64,000 nt of DNA from Rutidosis leptorrhynchoides (Eukaryota > Streptophyta > Magnoliopsida > Asterales > Asteraceae), in contig NC_092340.1 in the NCBI RefSeq assembly GCF_046630445.1, positions 362,742,001 through 362,806,000 on the forward strand, read 5' to 3'. Position 1 is the first letter of the stretch; each line of letters begins with the position of its first letter. The position numbers were made by a program, and so were the translations under genes. Shown here one piece after another: positions 11,768 to 23,062 of this stretch. Below the pieces are notes generated by a model, which was given only the letters and a program-made list of their open reading frames with translations, was not told the DNA's origin and did not search any database.

Positions 11768-11958
11768 TGGGTCTGTTAATCATGAACACTAAGGGTCGGT
11801 GATTTTTGTTTCAATTTCACAAATTAATTCAAACATCAAATTCGTTGATATTGTTATTACAATCGCTGGTTAATCGAATTAATTGGAGGAGATGGAAACT
11901 GAGAAAAGAAAACGGGTATTATATAATTAAAGGTAGATTTAAATCAGAAAAATGGAAT

Positions 11959-12033
11959 TGGTTCAATGGTCTTGGGTGTTTGCGGGGGAGCGGAAGTTCT
12001 CGGGTTCGAACCCCACTAGTGACATTTTTTTTT
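11959..12033 (+). ncRNA. tRNA-like Pol III unit inside LTR A
   Basis: It has an A-box-like TGGTTCAATGGT (11959-11970), a B box GGTTCGAACCC (12003-12013) within a T-loop-like TTCGAAC, and a run of nine T at 12025-12033 that would terminate Pol III. No convincing full cloverleaf can be drawn, so it is not a normal tRNA gene. It is more likely a tRNA-derived SINE relic embedded in the LTR. The same unit is conserved in the right LTR copy at 41486-41560. Confidence 0.5.
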
Positions 12034-12079
12034 ATCTGAGCATTTTAAGGTAGTTTCCTTATTAAAATTATTATTGTTA

Positions 12080-12194
<115 letters not shown>

Positions 12195-12867
12195 TATTGT
12201 TATGGTTATTATTATTATTGTTGTTGTTATTATTATTACTAGTGTTATAGTTATTATTATTATTATTTTTTTACTAATATCCTTAAGTATTAATACTATT
12301 ATTATTAATATTAACATTATTATGATCATTAGAAATATTATTAAGTGTTATAAATATATAGATTAAAGATTTTGGAATAATATTATTTTGTCATTATTAT
12401 TATATGTAAAATCATATTTATTATTAACATAAGTACTACTATTATTAATATTATCATTATCATTATTAGTAGTGTATTATTGAAAATTATTATTTTTACA
12501 ACTATATTATTATTATTACTATTATTTTTACTACTATTATCATTATTATTATCATTACAACTATGTTATTATTAAAAGATCATTAATAATAAAACTATCG
12601 TTTTATCATTTTTATATCCAGATATTAGTATTATTATCTTTACTTTAGTAGTATTACAATTATTAGTTTTACAAACAAAAGAGATTTATACATCAAAAGT
12701 ATATTACATACTATATTTTCTTATGAAATATTAATAATTATAATAAAACTAAATTACATATAGGGTATAAAAATATTTTAAAAGTATTATAAGTAAACAC
12801 ATATATAAATATAAATATTAAATTTAATATGTTATATATACATAACAATAAGTTACCATTTAAAAAT

Positions 12868-12870
<3 letters not shown>

Positions 12871-12920
<50 letters not shown>
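12871..12920. repeat. (TA)n microsatellite
   Basis: A TA array of about 50 bp in LTR A; the homologous array at 52235-52316 is longer. Confidence 0.95.
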
Positions 12921-12921
<1 letters not shown>

Positions 12922-13028
12922 CTTTGTTCGATTTCAATTATGTGTATTAATAAATATACAAATGATATAGGTTCGTGAATCCGAGGCCAACCCTGCATTG
13001 TTCAGTTGTTCAATATAGTCATATGTTG

Positions 13029-13106
13029 TAACATCCCAAACCGAACCACTTTCGAACCCGCTTAAAAATATCACAAAAAAAAATTGTTGTTCAGCAGGTG
13101 GCGCGG
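13029..13106. other. Short LTR-start-like fragment between A and B
   Basis: It starts TGTAACATCCCAAACCG, which looks like the first bases of another chromovirus-type LTR, and is cut off after ~75 bp by the start of LTR B. It could be a truncated extra LTR or filler at a deletion junction. Confidence 0.4.
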
Positions 13107-13759
13107 TGTAACGACCCGACTTTTTCGACTAGCTTTTATGCTTTGTATTTTTGCGAAACTGCGTATTTGTGTGTACTGTGTTACTTTATTACTCCGGAAC
13201 CTTGGCATACATGTTTTATATTCATATATACTTTAAAACGTGCCTTGGTGTATGTAGAATGCTTAACTTGTCCACCGGATGCTTTATAACCGTTAGTGTT
13301 ACTTGCCGTTACGAATAAACCGCGGACTGCACGCACGTTTGACTTTTGTCGGAACCGGAACTTTTGGACTGCGAAATATTAATTATTATTTTATAATAAT
13401 AATTACTTGGGCCTTTGGATGCTTAATTTTATTTATTTAATTGCTAAAGCCCAATAGTTAGTCTTGTTGGACTTTCTACCTTGTTGGGCTCAAGCCCACC
13501 CTACTCTAGCTAGTGACCCAATTAATTAGCCCAAGCATAATTACTAGTGGCCCATAATAATAAATAAATTAATTAGTGAGTCATACTAGCATAATGGATA
13601 AGGTTTATCTAATTGTCACATGAGATTCTAGCAAAAGGACACACTTTAGACACCATTAGCCAAAAAGTAAAGTTTTGTCTCCCCCTCCCCTCGCTCAAAA
13701 TTTCGGCCACCAAGGAGGCCTCATGGCCACCTCATCAATCTATGTGAATCTCTAATGCT

Positions 13760-13767
13760 TATAAATA
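13760..13767 (+). promoter_or_regulatory. TATA box of LTR B
   Basis: TATAAATA within LTR B, followed 30-90 bp downstream by a CT-rich tract (TTCTTTCTTTCTTTCC), a typical plant initiator/leader context. Likely the element's Pol II promoter. Confidence 0.65.
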
Positions 13768-13949
13768 CTAGCCTTTAGTCTCTCATTCCAACACTTGATC
13801 ATTTTGTTTTTTCACACACTTGTTCTTTCTTTCTTTCCATACTTGTAAGTTTTCTTTTTCTTCCTCTTTTCCTTCAATATTTTCGTGTATCATCATCATT
13901 CATCTATGGAGATCAAGTTCCTTTTAGCTTGATCTTACTTATATCTTGT

Positions 13950-14340
13950 TGATTCAAGCATGAATCTTTCAAGAACAACAAAGATTCAAGCTTTCTAGCT
14001 TGAATCTTCATATCTTTTGTAGATCTACTTCTTTTATACTTTAATCTTTCTATTTTGTAATAAAGATTCAAACTTTTGTTTGTAATCTTCATGCATCTTC
14101 AAGATCCAAGCTTTATGCTTCAAGATCTTCAAGAACAAACAAGATGCAAGCTTTCCAGCTTGAATCTTCATATCTTTTTATTAGATCTAAGTTCTTTTTG
14201 CTTTGATCTTGTTATTTTGTTAAAAAGATTCAAACTTGTGTTTGTTATCTTCATATATCTTAAAGATCCAAGCTTTATGCTTCAAGATCTTCAAGAACAT
14301 CAAAGGTTCAAGCTTTCTAGCTTTGCAACCTTGTAACTTG
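13950..14340. repeat. ~161-bp tandem repeat in LTR B, three degenerate units
   Basis: The palindromic motif CAAGCTTTCTAGCTTG and its variants recur at 13987, 14147 and 14309 (spacing 160 and 162). Each is followed in the first two units by AATCTTCATATCTTTT, and between units by GATCCAAGCTTTATGCTTCAAGATCTTC-type sequence. Confidence 0.75.
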
Positions 14341-16036
14341 TGTGAAATGGATCCAAGCTCTCTAGCTTAGGGTTCCATCACCTCTTTTGACTTGGATTGT
14401 GCTTATATTTGTTGAATTAATGTAAAGTTTGTAACTTTAGTTGTTATTGTGAATTGAAATTGTGTTAAGACTAAGGATATGATGTAACCTTTGTTCATCA
14501 TCCATCTAAGACTCATGAATGAGTTGTGTTCTTACTTGGTCTTAACATATTGTGTATTGATGGTGAATCTTGGTCAAAAGTGATGCTAAACCATCGACGA
14601 GTTGTACACTTGAAGCTACAAGCATCAAGGATGAGAACCGTGATGAGCATCAAGCACCAAGAACCCCACCGGAGCACTTACCTACTGTTTTTCATATCTG
14701 ATCAGTCCACCTAGGCTACTGGAAAGTTTATTTTCAGTTAGTTCGGTTCGATTAAATGATTTTCCGTTTAGGCCTCGTCTTAATCCGAGTTACGGTTTAG
14801 GATTTATGGCCCTCCGAGAGTCACTACAACCTATTGACGTTGTGCTGAAATTTCTGACCTACTCGCACTTAAACCGTCGCCACGGTCAAACGAAGACGAG
14901 TTAGGTTCTGAAAATTGGTCAGCTGTTAGGGGACTCACATACGGAGCCATAGCCACTGACTATGTGTCTTTTTGATTTACGTAGAGGTCGTATCAGCTGA
15001 CCGAAGTCAGCCTATTGTTTCGATCTCTATTCTTGTCAAACTTACTTAGCTTTTATGATGATGAATGATGATGATGATGACACTTAAACTTATTTTATGC
15101 ACTATTAGAATTTATAAAGACAACCTACTGACCTAGTAACCCTTTATTTAGGTTGACGACCTTTCGGACCGACTTACTACTTGCGTACTTTCATTACCGA
15201 CTTTACCGCTTTTATCACTGTGAGTTATAGCATCCCTTATTACTACTTTTACTATTTTTGGGACTGAGAATACATGCGCTTTTTACGATTTACGTGTTAG
15301 GCACGAGTACTTAAACTTTATATGTGTGTGGGTTATATAACGGCATAAACATTCCCTTTAGCACGGTAACGTTTAGTCATTGGTCTTTGAACCAGTGAAC
15401 GCGAATCTTAGATATGGATCCATAGGGTTTGACATCCCCACTCGGGCTAGTCGCGCTAGCATTTAACGGGTGTTTAATACTTCGTGAACATACGCACTCG
15501 CCAAGTGTACTTTCAGGGGGTTATAAACGTTAAGTCTTGTTACCGGGTGCCCACGGTTATACATATACTTTATTATACTGATTTGAATTACTGATTTGAA
15601 ACGCTTGTTTGAAGCACTGAAATCTCGTGGCCTACATTACATTACTGATTACAAACAAACTATAGCTCACCAACATTCGTGTTGACTTTTTAAGCATGTA
15701 TTTCTCAGGTGCTTAGACGTTGTTGCTTCCGCTGTTAGACTTGCTGTTATAGACTTGCTGTTATGGACCTGCTGTATTAGATTTCCGCTGCATTACTTAG
15801 AGATGTCTCAAGCATGGAACTTTTATTTTACATTCGTGACTTACGTTATTTTAAAACAATAGCTTTGTAATGACCTTTGTACCATGTACTCATGTTAATG
15901 TTTTCTAGTCATCTTTTGTAAAACGCTATCTTTTTACGAATGCAAACTGGTTTTCAAACAGTATATAGTGTGTGACCTTGTAATGATCCTGTTGTCGATG
16001 ATCCGTACACGATGGTTTTGTACGGGGCGTCACATT

Positions 16037-16048
16037 TGGTATCAGAGC
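16037..16048 (+). other. Primer binding site of element B (tRNA-iMet)
   Basis: TGGTATCAGAGC lies two bases after the LTR end and is complementary to the 3' end of plant initiator methionine tRNA. Confidence 0.92.
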
Positions 16049-17612
16049 ATTGGTTGTAGGGAATTAGGTTGCATTAGTGAGTCTAGACCGGACCAAGTAG
16101 GATTCACTAATAGGACTAATCTACAACTTGCTTGTTTACTTGTTTCTGCGGGACCTTCTGCATGCTACTGTGTTATAATACTGCATGTTACTGCTTATTA
16201 CTACTGCATGCTACTGCTTACTTTTATTGCTGTATGATCTTACTGCATGCTATTGCTTATCTTTACTGCCATGCGAACTTGCTGTAGGCTTATTTCCGCT
16301 ATTGCATGATTACTATCTGCTTTCACATGTTACTTCTGTTTAGCGCTGTTGATATTATTGCCATGCTGTGTACTGTTTTAGACAACCTAGGTTGTTGTAG
16401 TGCCTGATTACATGCTTGCTTTATGTCTGCCATTCGCTATACCGACTTGGAAAACTTACCTTTCCTAGTTCAGATGTTTTTCTGAACCCTTTTCCCCACT
16501 CGTCTAGCCCTAAGTATTAGTATTGTAATCCGCCTGTTAATACCGTTCCACCGTTCCGGAGATCGAAACATTACTTCACGCAATCTAGTAGGAGTACCCC
16601 TCGGATTACACGCCCACTAAAGTTGATCCTCGGAGGAGGAGATATGTGAAGACTTGTCGGAATAACCGCACCCCGAGCTCACTCTAATTAGCCACGTACA
16701 ACGTATGAACATTAGAAGGTTGTTCACTTCCTGCAAGATGACCTGTATTCCGTACGCTTTCATGACCGTCACTTATCTCCTTCATTCTTCCCTACTGCTC
16801 GACGATCTAACGACACTTCTGGACATAGGTCCCCAACACTCTTAGGAATTGGAGAAGTCGGGAAGGCATCTCCTTTCACAAGGTCATAATGTCTTCTACT
16901 GATGCTCAGCCATACCCAAGGACTTGGGAGTCGCCTCGAAACACATCGTATTACTACTTGCTACACGTACAACTCGACACGAGACCCATATTGAATTTCT
17001 AGAAAGGAACCTAACGACATTACCGGAACCCGAACATTTTGAAGAAATTTCAAGACATTTAGATGCATGACCTACGGAACCTACGCACCCACACCGAGAA
17101 ACTGTGAGATTAATTATGTAGATTTTGTTTTGAGATAGCATAGATAAGGCACCGTTAGGTGGAATTGAGTAGAACTTGAAGTGAACACGTTACATTGACC
17201 ATATGGAGTGATATTGGAATGAACGTACGATTTAGTACAATATAATGACGCCAGGCCAGCGTGATTATATTGACGTAAATCATGCAGAAATCCCAATGTT
17301 ACTATATAAGGAATATGAAGCGATTCAAAGGAAATTTTGGTAGGAACCACTTGAGTATACGCATTATGGTCTGATAAAGGTAGGAATAACCACTTAGCCT
17401 AGGTACTGTAAGAGAAGGGCCTGGATTGCAGAATTGATAACCCGAAAATTTGTTATAGATATACACACCCTGGGCACTTAAGTAAAAAGTTCTCAAATAG
17501 GAAAAACTTTGGACTTACTTGCGGTAGAGCAATCGTTATCTCAGTTACGGAGACTCGCATGGATCCTGATTTTAGTTAGGGTGCATTTCTTCACAATGTT
17601 TATTGTCTCTGA
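16049..17612 (+). mobile_element. Element B: internal region, left part
   Basis: This is the leader/internal sequence after the primer site. It has many TGCTTACTGCATGCTACTG-like short repeats around 16155-16340 and no intact gag. Reading frames here are short and unrecognised. It is interrupted at 17612 by element E; the 5-bp target TCTGA (17608-17612) reappears at 33974-33978. Confidence 0.65.
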
Positions 17613-20600
17613 TGAAATGTCCCGTTCTTATTGATTAAAAACGTTCCATATTAATTGATTTCGTTGCGAGGTTTTGACCTCTATATGAGACGTTTTTCAA
17701 AGACTGCATTCATTTTTAAAACAAACCATAACCTTTATTTCATATATAAAGGTTTTAAAAAGCTTTACGTAGATTATCAAATAATGATAATCTAAAATAT
17801 CCTGTTTACACACGACCATTACATAATGGTTTACAATACAAATATGTTACATCGAAATCAGTTTCTTGAATGCAGTTTTTACACAATATCATACAAACAT
17901 GGACTCCAAATCTTGTCCTTATTTTAGTATGCAACAGCGGAAGCTCTTAGTATTCACCTGAGAATAAACATGCTTTAAACGTCAAAAAAAATGTTGGTGA
18001 GTTATAGGTTTAACCTATATATATCAAATCGTAACAATAGACCACAAGATTTCATATTTCAATACACATCCCATACATAGAGATAAAAATCATTCATATG
18101 GTGAACACCTGGTAACCGACATTAACAAGATGCATATATAAGAATATCCCCATCATTCCGGGACACCCTTCGGATATGATATAAATTTTGAAGTACTAAA
18201 GCATCCGGTACTTTGGATGGGGTTTGTTAGGCCCAATAGATCTATCTTTAGGATTCGCGTCAATTAGGGTGTCTGTTCCCTAATTCTTAGATTACCAGAC
18301 TTAATAAAAATGGGCATATTCGATTTCGATAATTCAACCATAGAATGTAGTTTCACGTACTTGTGTCTATTTTGTAAATCATTTATAAAACCTGCATGTA
18401 TTCTCATCCCAAAAATATTAGATTTTAAAAGTGGGACTATAACTCACTTTCACAGATTTTTTACTTCGTCGGGAAGTAAGACTTGGCCACTGGTTGATTC
18501 ACGAACCTATAACAATATATACATATATATCAAAGTATGTTCAAAATATATTTACAACACTTTTAATATATTTTGATGTTTTAAGTTTATTAAGTCAGCT
18601 GTCCTCGATAGTAACCTACAACTAGTTGTCCACAGTTAGATGTACAGAAATAAATTGATAAATATTATCTTGAATCAATCCACGACCCAGTGTATACGTA
18701 TCTCAGTATTGATCACAACTCAAACTATATATATTTTGGAATCAACCTCAACCCTGTATAGCTAACTCCAACATTCACATATAGAGTGTCTATAGTTGTT
18801 CCGAAATATATATAGATGTGTCGACATGATAGGTCGAAACATTGTATACGTGTCTATGGTATCTCAAGATTACATAATATACAATACAAGTTGATTAAGT
18901 TATGGTTGGAATAGATTTGTTACCAATTTTCACGTAGCTAAAATGAGAAAAATTATCCAATCTTGTTTTACCCATAACTTCTTCATTTTAAATCCGTTTT
19001 GAGTGAATCAAATTGCTATGGTTTCATATTGAACTCTATTTTATGAATCTAAACAGAAAAAGTATAGGTTTATAGTCGGAAAAATAAGTTACAAGTCGTT
19101 TTTGTAAAGGTAGTCATTTCAGTCGAAAGAACGACGTCTAGATGACCATTTTAGAAAACATACTTCCACTTTGAGTTTAACCATAATTTTTGGATATAGT
19201 TTCATGTTCATAATAAAAATCATTTTCTCAAAATAACAACTTTTAAATCAAAGTTTATCATAGTTTTTAATTAACTAACCCAAAACAGCCCGCGGTGTTA
19301 CTACGACGGCGTAAATCCGGTTTTACGGTGTTTTTCGTGTTTCCAGGTTTTAAATCATTAAGTTAGCATATCATATAGATATAGAACATGTGTTTAGTTG
19401 ATTTTAAAAGTCAAGTTAGAAGGATTAACTTTTGTTTGCGAACAAGTTTAGAATTAACTAAACTATGTTCTAGTGATTACAAGTTTAAACCTTCGAATAA
19501 GATAGCTTTATATGTATGAATCGAATGATGTTATGAACATCATTACTACCTTAAGTTCCTTGGATAAACCTACTGGAAAAGAAAAAAATGGATCTAGCTT
19601 CAACGGATCCTTGGATGGCTCGAAGTTCTTGAAGCAGAATCATGACACGAAAACAAGTTCAAGTAAGATCATCACTTGAAATAAGATTGTTATAGTTATA
19701 GAAATTGAACCAAAGTTTGAATATGATTATTACCTTGTATTAGAATGATAACCTACTGTAAGAAACAAAGATTTCTTGAGGTTGGATGATCACCTTACAA
19801 GATTGGAAGTGAGCTAGCAAACTTGAAAGTATTCTTGATTTTATGTAACTAGAACTTGTAGAATTTATGAAGAACACTTAGAACTTGAAGATAGAACTTG
19901 AGAGAGATCAATTAGATGAAGAAAATTGAAGAATGAAAGTGTTTGTAGGTGTTTTTGGTCATTGGTGTATGGATTAGATATAAAGGATATGTAATTTTGT
20001 TTTCATGTAAATAAGTCATGAATGATTACTCATATTTTTGTAATTTTATGAGATATTTCATGCTAGTTGCCAAATGATGGTTCCCACATGTGTTAGGTGA
20101 CTCACATGAGCTGCTAAGAGCTGATCATTGGAGTGTATAAACCAATAGTACATACATCTAAAAGCTGTGTATTGTACGAGTACGAATACGGGTGCATACG
20201 AGTAGAATTGTTGATGAAACTGAACGAGGATGTAATTGTAAGCATTTTTGTTAATTAGAAGTATTTTGATAAGTGTATTAAAGTCTTTCAAAAGTGTATA
20301 AATACATATTAAAACACTACATGTATATACATTTTAACTGAGTCGTTAAGTCATCGTTAGTCGTTACATGTAAGTGTTGTTTTGAAACCTTTAGGTTAAC
20401 GATCTTGTTAAATGTTGTTAACCCAATGTTTATAATATCAAATGTGATTTTAAATTATTATATTATCATGATATTATCATGTATGAATATCTCTTAATAT
20501 GATATATATACATTAAATGTTTTTACAACGATAATCGTTACATATATGTCTCGTTTAAAAATCATTAAGTTAGTAGTCTTGTTTTTACATATGTAGTTCA

Positions 20601-20877
20601 TTGTTAATATACTTAATGATATGTTTACTTATCATAGTATCATGTTAACTATATATATATATATATATCCATATATATATGTCATCATATAGTTTTTTTA
20701 CAAGTTTTAACGTTCGTGAATCACCGGTCAACTTGGGTGGTCAATTGTCTATATGAAACCTATTTCAATTAATCAAGTCTTAACAAGTTTGATTGCTTAA
20801 CATGTTGGAAACATTTAATCATGTAAATATCAATCTCAATTAATATATATAAACATGGAAAAGTTCGGGTCACTACA
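17613..20877 (-). repeat. Element E 3' LTR (3265 bp)
   Basis: In element orientation it starts TGTAGTGACCCG and ends GGGACATTTCA. It is near-identical to 23063-26317, 30732-33973 and the visible part of 63521-64000. It contains the hairpin/TTCTCAGGT/CTTCCGCT module at 17936-18003 on the minus strand. Confidence 0.95.
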
Positions 20878-20912
20878 GTACCTACCCGTTAAATAAATTT
20901 CGTCCCGAAATT
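20878..20912 (-). other. Polypurine/pre-LTR region of element E
   Basis: In element orientation the pol stop is followed by TTCGGGACGAAAT, a motif also seen directly after pol in element C, then TTAACGGGTAGGTAC abutting the 3' LTR. This is the plus-strand priming region. The motif TTAACRGGTAGGTAC recurs near 28887-28905. Confidence 0.7.
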
Positions 20913-23062
20913 TTAAGCTGTTGAAGGTGTTGACGAATCTTCTGGAAATAGATGCGGGTATTTCTTCTTCATCTGATCTTCATGCTCCCAGGTGAACTCG
21001 GGTCCTCTACGAGCATTCCATCGAACCTTAACAATTGGTATCTTGTTTTGCTTAAGTCTTTTAACCTCACGATCCATTATTTCGACGGGTTCTTCGATGA
21101 ATTGAAGTTTTTCGTTGATTTGGATTTCATCTAACGGAATAGTGAGATCTTCTTTAGCAAAACATTTCTTCAAATTCGAGACGTGGAAAGTGTTATGTAC
21201 AGCCGCGAGTTGTTGAGGTAACTCAAGTCGGTAAGCTACTGGTCCGACACGATCAATAATCTTGAATGGTCCAATATACCTTGGATTTAATTTCCCTCGT
21301 TTACCAAATCGAACAACGCCTTTCCAAGGTGCAACTTTAAGCATGACCATCTCTCCAATTTCAAATTCTATATCTTTTCTTTTAATGTCAGCGTAGCTCT
21401 TTTGTCGACTTTGGGCGGTTTTCAACCGTTGTTGAATTTGGATGATCTTCTCGGTAGTTTCTTGTATAATCTCTGGACCCGTAATCTGTCTATCCCCAAC
21501 TTCACTCCAACAAATCGGAGACCTGCACTTTCTACCATAAAGTGCTTCAAACGGCGCCATCTCAATGCTTGAATGGTAGCTGTTGTTGTAGGAAAATTCT
21601 GCTAACGGTAGATGTCGATCCCAACTGTTTCCGAAATCAATAACACATGCTCGTAGCATGTCTTCAAGCGTTTGTATCGTCCTTTCGCTCTGCCCATCAG
21701 TTTGTGGATGATAGGCAGTACTCATATCTAGACGAGTTCCTAATGCTTGTTGTAACGTCTGCCAGAATCTTGAAATAAATCTGCCATCCCTATCAGAGAT
21801 AATAGAGATTGGTATTCCATGTCTGGAGACGACTTCCTTCAAATACAGTCGTGCTAACTTCTCCATCTTGTCATCTTCTCTTATTGGCAGGAAGTGTGCT
21901 GATTTGGTGAGACGATCAACTATTACCCAAATAGTATCAAAACCACTTGCAGTCCTTGGCAATTTAGTGATGAAATCCATGGTAATGTTTTCCCATTTCC
22001 ATTCTGGGATTTCGGGTTGTTGAAGTAGACCTGATGGTTTCTGATGCTCAGCTTTGACCTTAGAACACGTCAAACATTCTCCTACGTATTTAGCAACATC
22101 GGCTTTCATACCCGGCCACCAAAAATGTTTCTTGAGATCCTTGTACATCTTCCCCGTTCCAGGATGTATTGAGTATCTGGTTTTATGAGCTTCTCTAAGT
22201 ACCATTTCTCTCATATCTCCAAATTTTGGTACCCAAATCCTTTCAGCCCTATACCGGGTTCCGTCGTCCCGAATATTAAGATGCTTCTCCGATCCTTTGG
22301 GTATTTCATCCTTTAAATTTCCCTCTTTTAAAACTCCTTGTTGCGCCTCCTTTATTTGAGTAGTAAGGTTATTATGAATCATTATATTCATAGATTTTAC
22401 TCGAATGGGTTCTCTGTCCTTCCTGCTCAAGGCATCGGCTACCACATTTGCCTTCCCCGGGTGGTAACGAATCTCAAAGTCGTAATCATTCAATAATTCA
22501 ATCCACCTACGCTGCCTCATATTCAGTTGTTTCTGATTAAATATGTGTTGAAGACTTTTGTGGTCGGTATATATAATACTTTTGACCCCATATAAGTAGT
22601 GCCTCCAAGTCTTTAATGCAAAAACAACCGCTCCTAATTCCAAATCATGCGTCGTATAATTTTGTTCGTGAATCTTCAATTGTCTAGACGCATAAGCAAT
22701 CACCTTCGTTCGTTGCATTAATACACAACCGAGACCTTGCTTTGATGCGTCATAATAAATCACAAAATCATCATTCCCTTCAGGCAATGACAATATAGGT
22801 GCCGTAGTTAGCTTTTTCTTCAATAACTGAAACGCTTTCTCTTGTTCATCATTCCATTCAAATTTCTTCCCTTTATGCGTTAATGCAGTCAAGGGTTTTG
22901 CTATTCTGGAAAAGTCTTGGATGAACCTTCTGTAGTAACCAGCTAGTCCTAAAAACTGGCGTATGTGTTTCGGAATTTTCGGGGTTTCCCACTTTTCAAC
23001 AGTTTCTATCTTTGCCGGATCGACCTTAATACCTTCTTTGTTCACTATGTGACCGAGGAATT
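20913..23062 (-). CDS. Element E pol, C-terminal part: RNase H, integrase, chromodomain
   Basis: It continues from the end of the reverse transcriptase. An RNase H domain follows ([15 protein letters not shown] near its start, later YTDHKSL). Next come an integrase zinc-binding HHCC region ([24 protein letters not shown]) and a DD(35)E catalytic core (MDFITKLP.., ISDRDGRF.., [16 protein letters not shown]). A GPF module (RYIGPFKI) and a C-terminal chromodomain-like segment ([28 protein letters not shown]) mark a Tekay/Del-type chromovirus. The chromodomain would direct integration to marked chromatin. The frame is open throughout and is cut only at its 5' side by the solo LTR at 23063. Confidence 0.93.

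Larger units (their letters stand above)
13107..16034 (+). mobile_element. Element B: 5' LTR (Ty3/gypsy chromovirus-type)
   Basis: It begins TGTAACGACCCG and ends GGCGTCACA, directly followed by an initiator-Met tRNA primer site, which makes it a 5' LTR on the plus strand (2928 bp). It contains a TATA box at 13760-13767, a pyrimidine-rich putative leader, a donor-like GTAAGT at 13845-13850, a three-copy ~161-bp repeat and, at 15665-15733, the hairpin/TTCTCAGGT/CTTCCGCT module shared with LTRs A, C and E. No 3' LTR of this family is present in the window. Confidence 0.85.

Noticed and set aside
16896-17496. Three overlapping minus-strand frames in element B
   Set aside because: Short, mutually overlapping, with no recognisable content, in the leader region of a plus-strand element.
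18310-18576. Repeated small plus-strand frame also at 23811 and 31480
   Set aside because: It recurs only because the E LTR recurs; it is on the strand opposite to the element, in non-coding LTR DNA.
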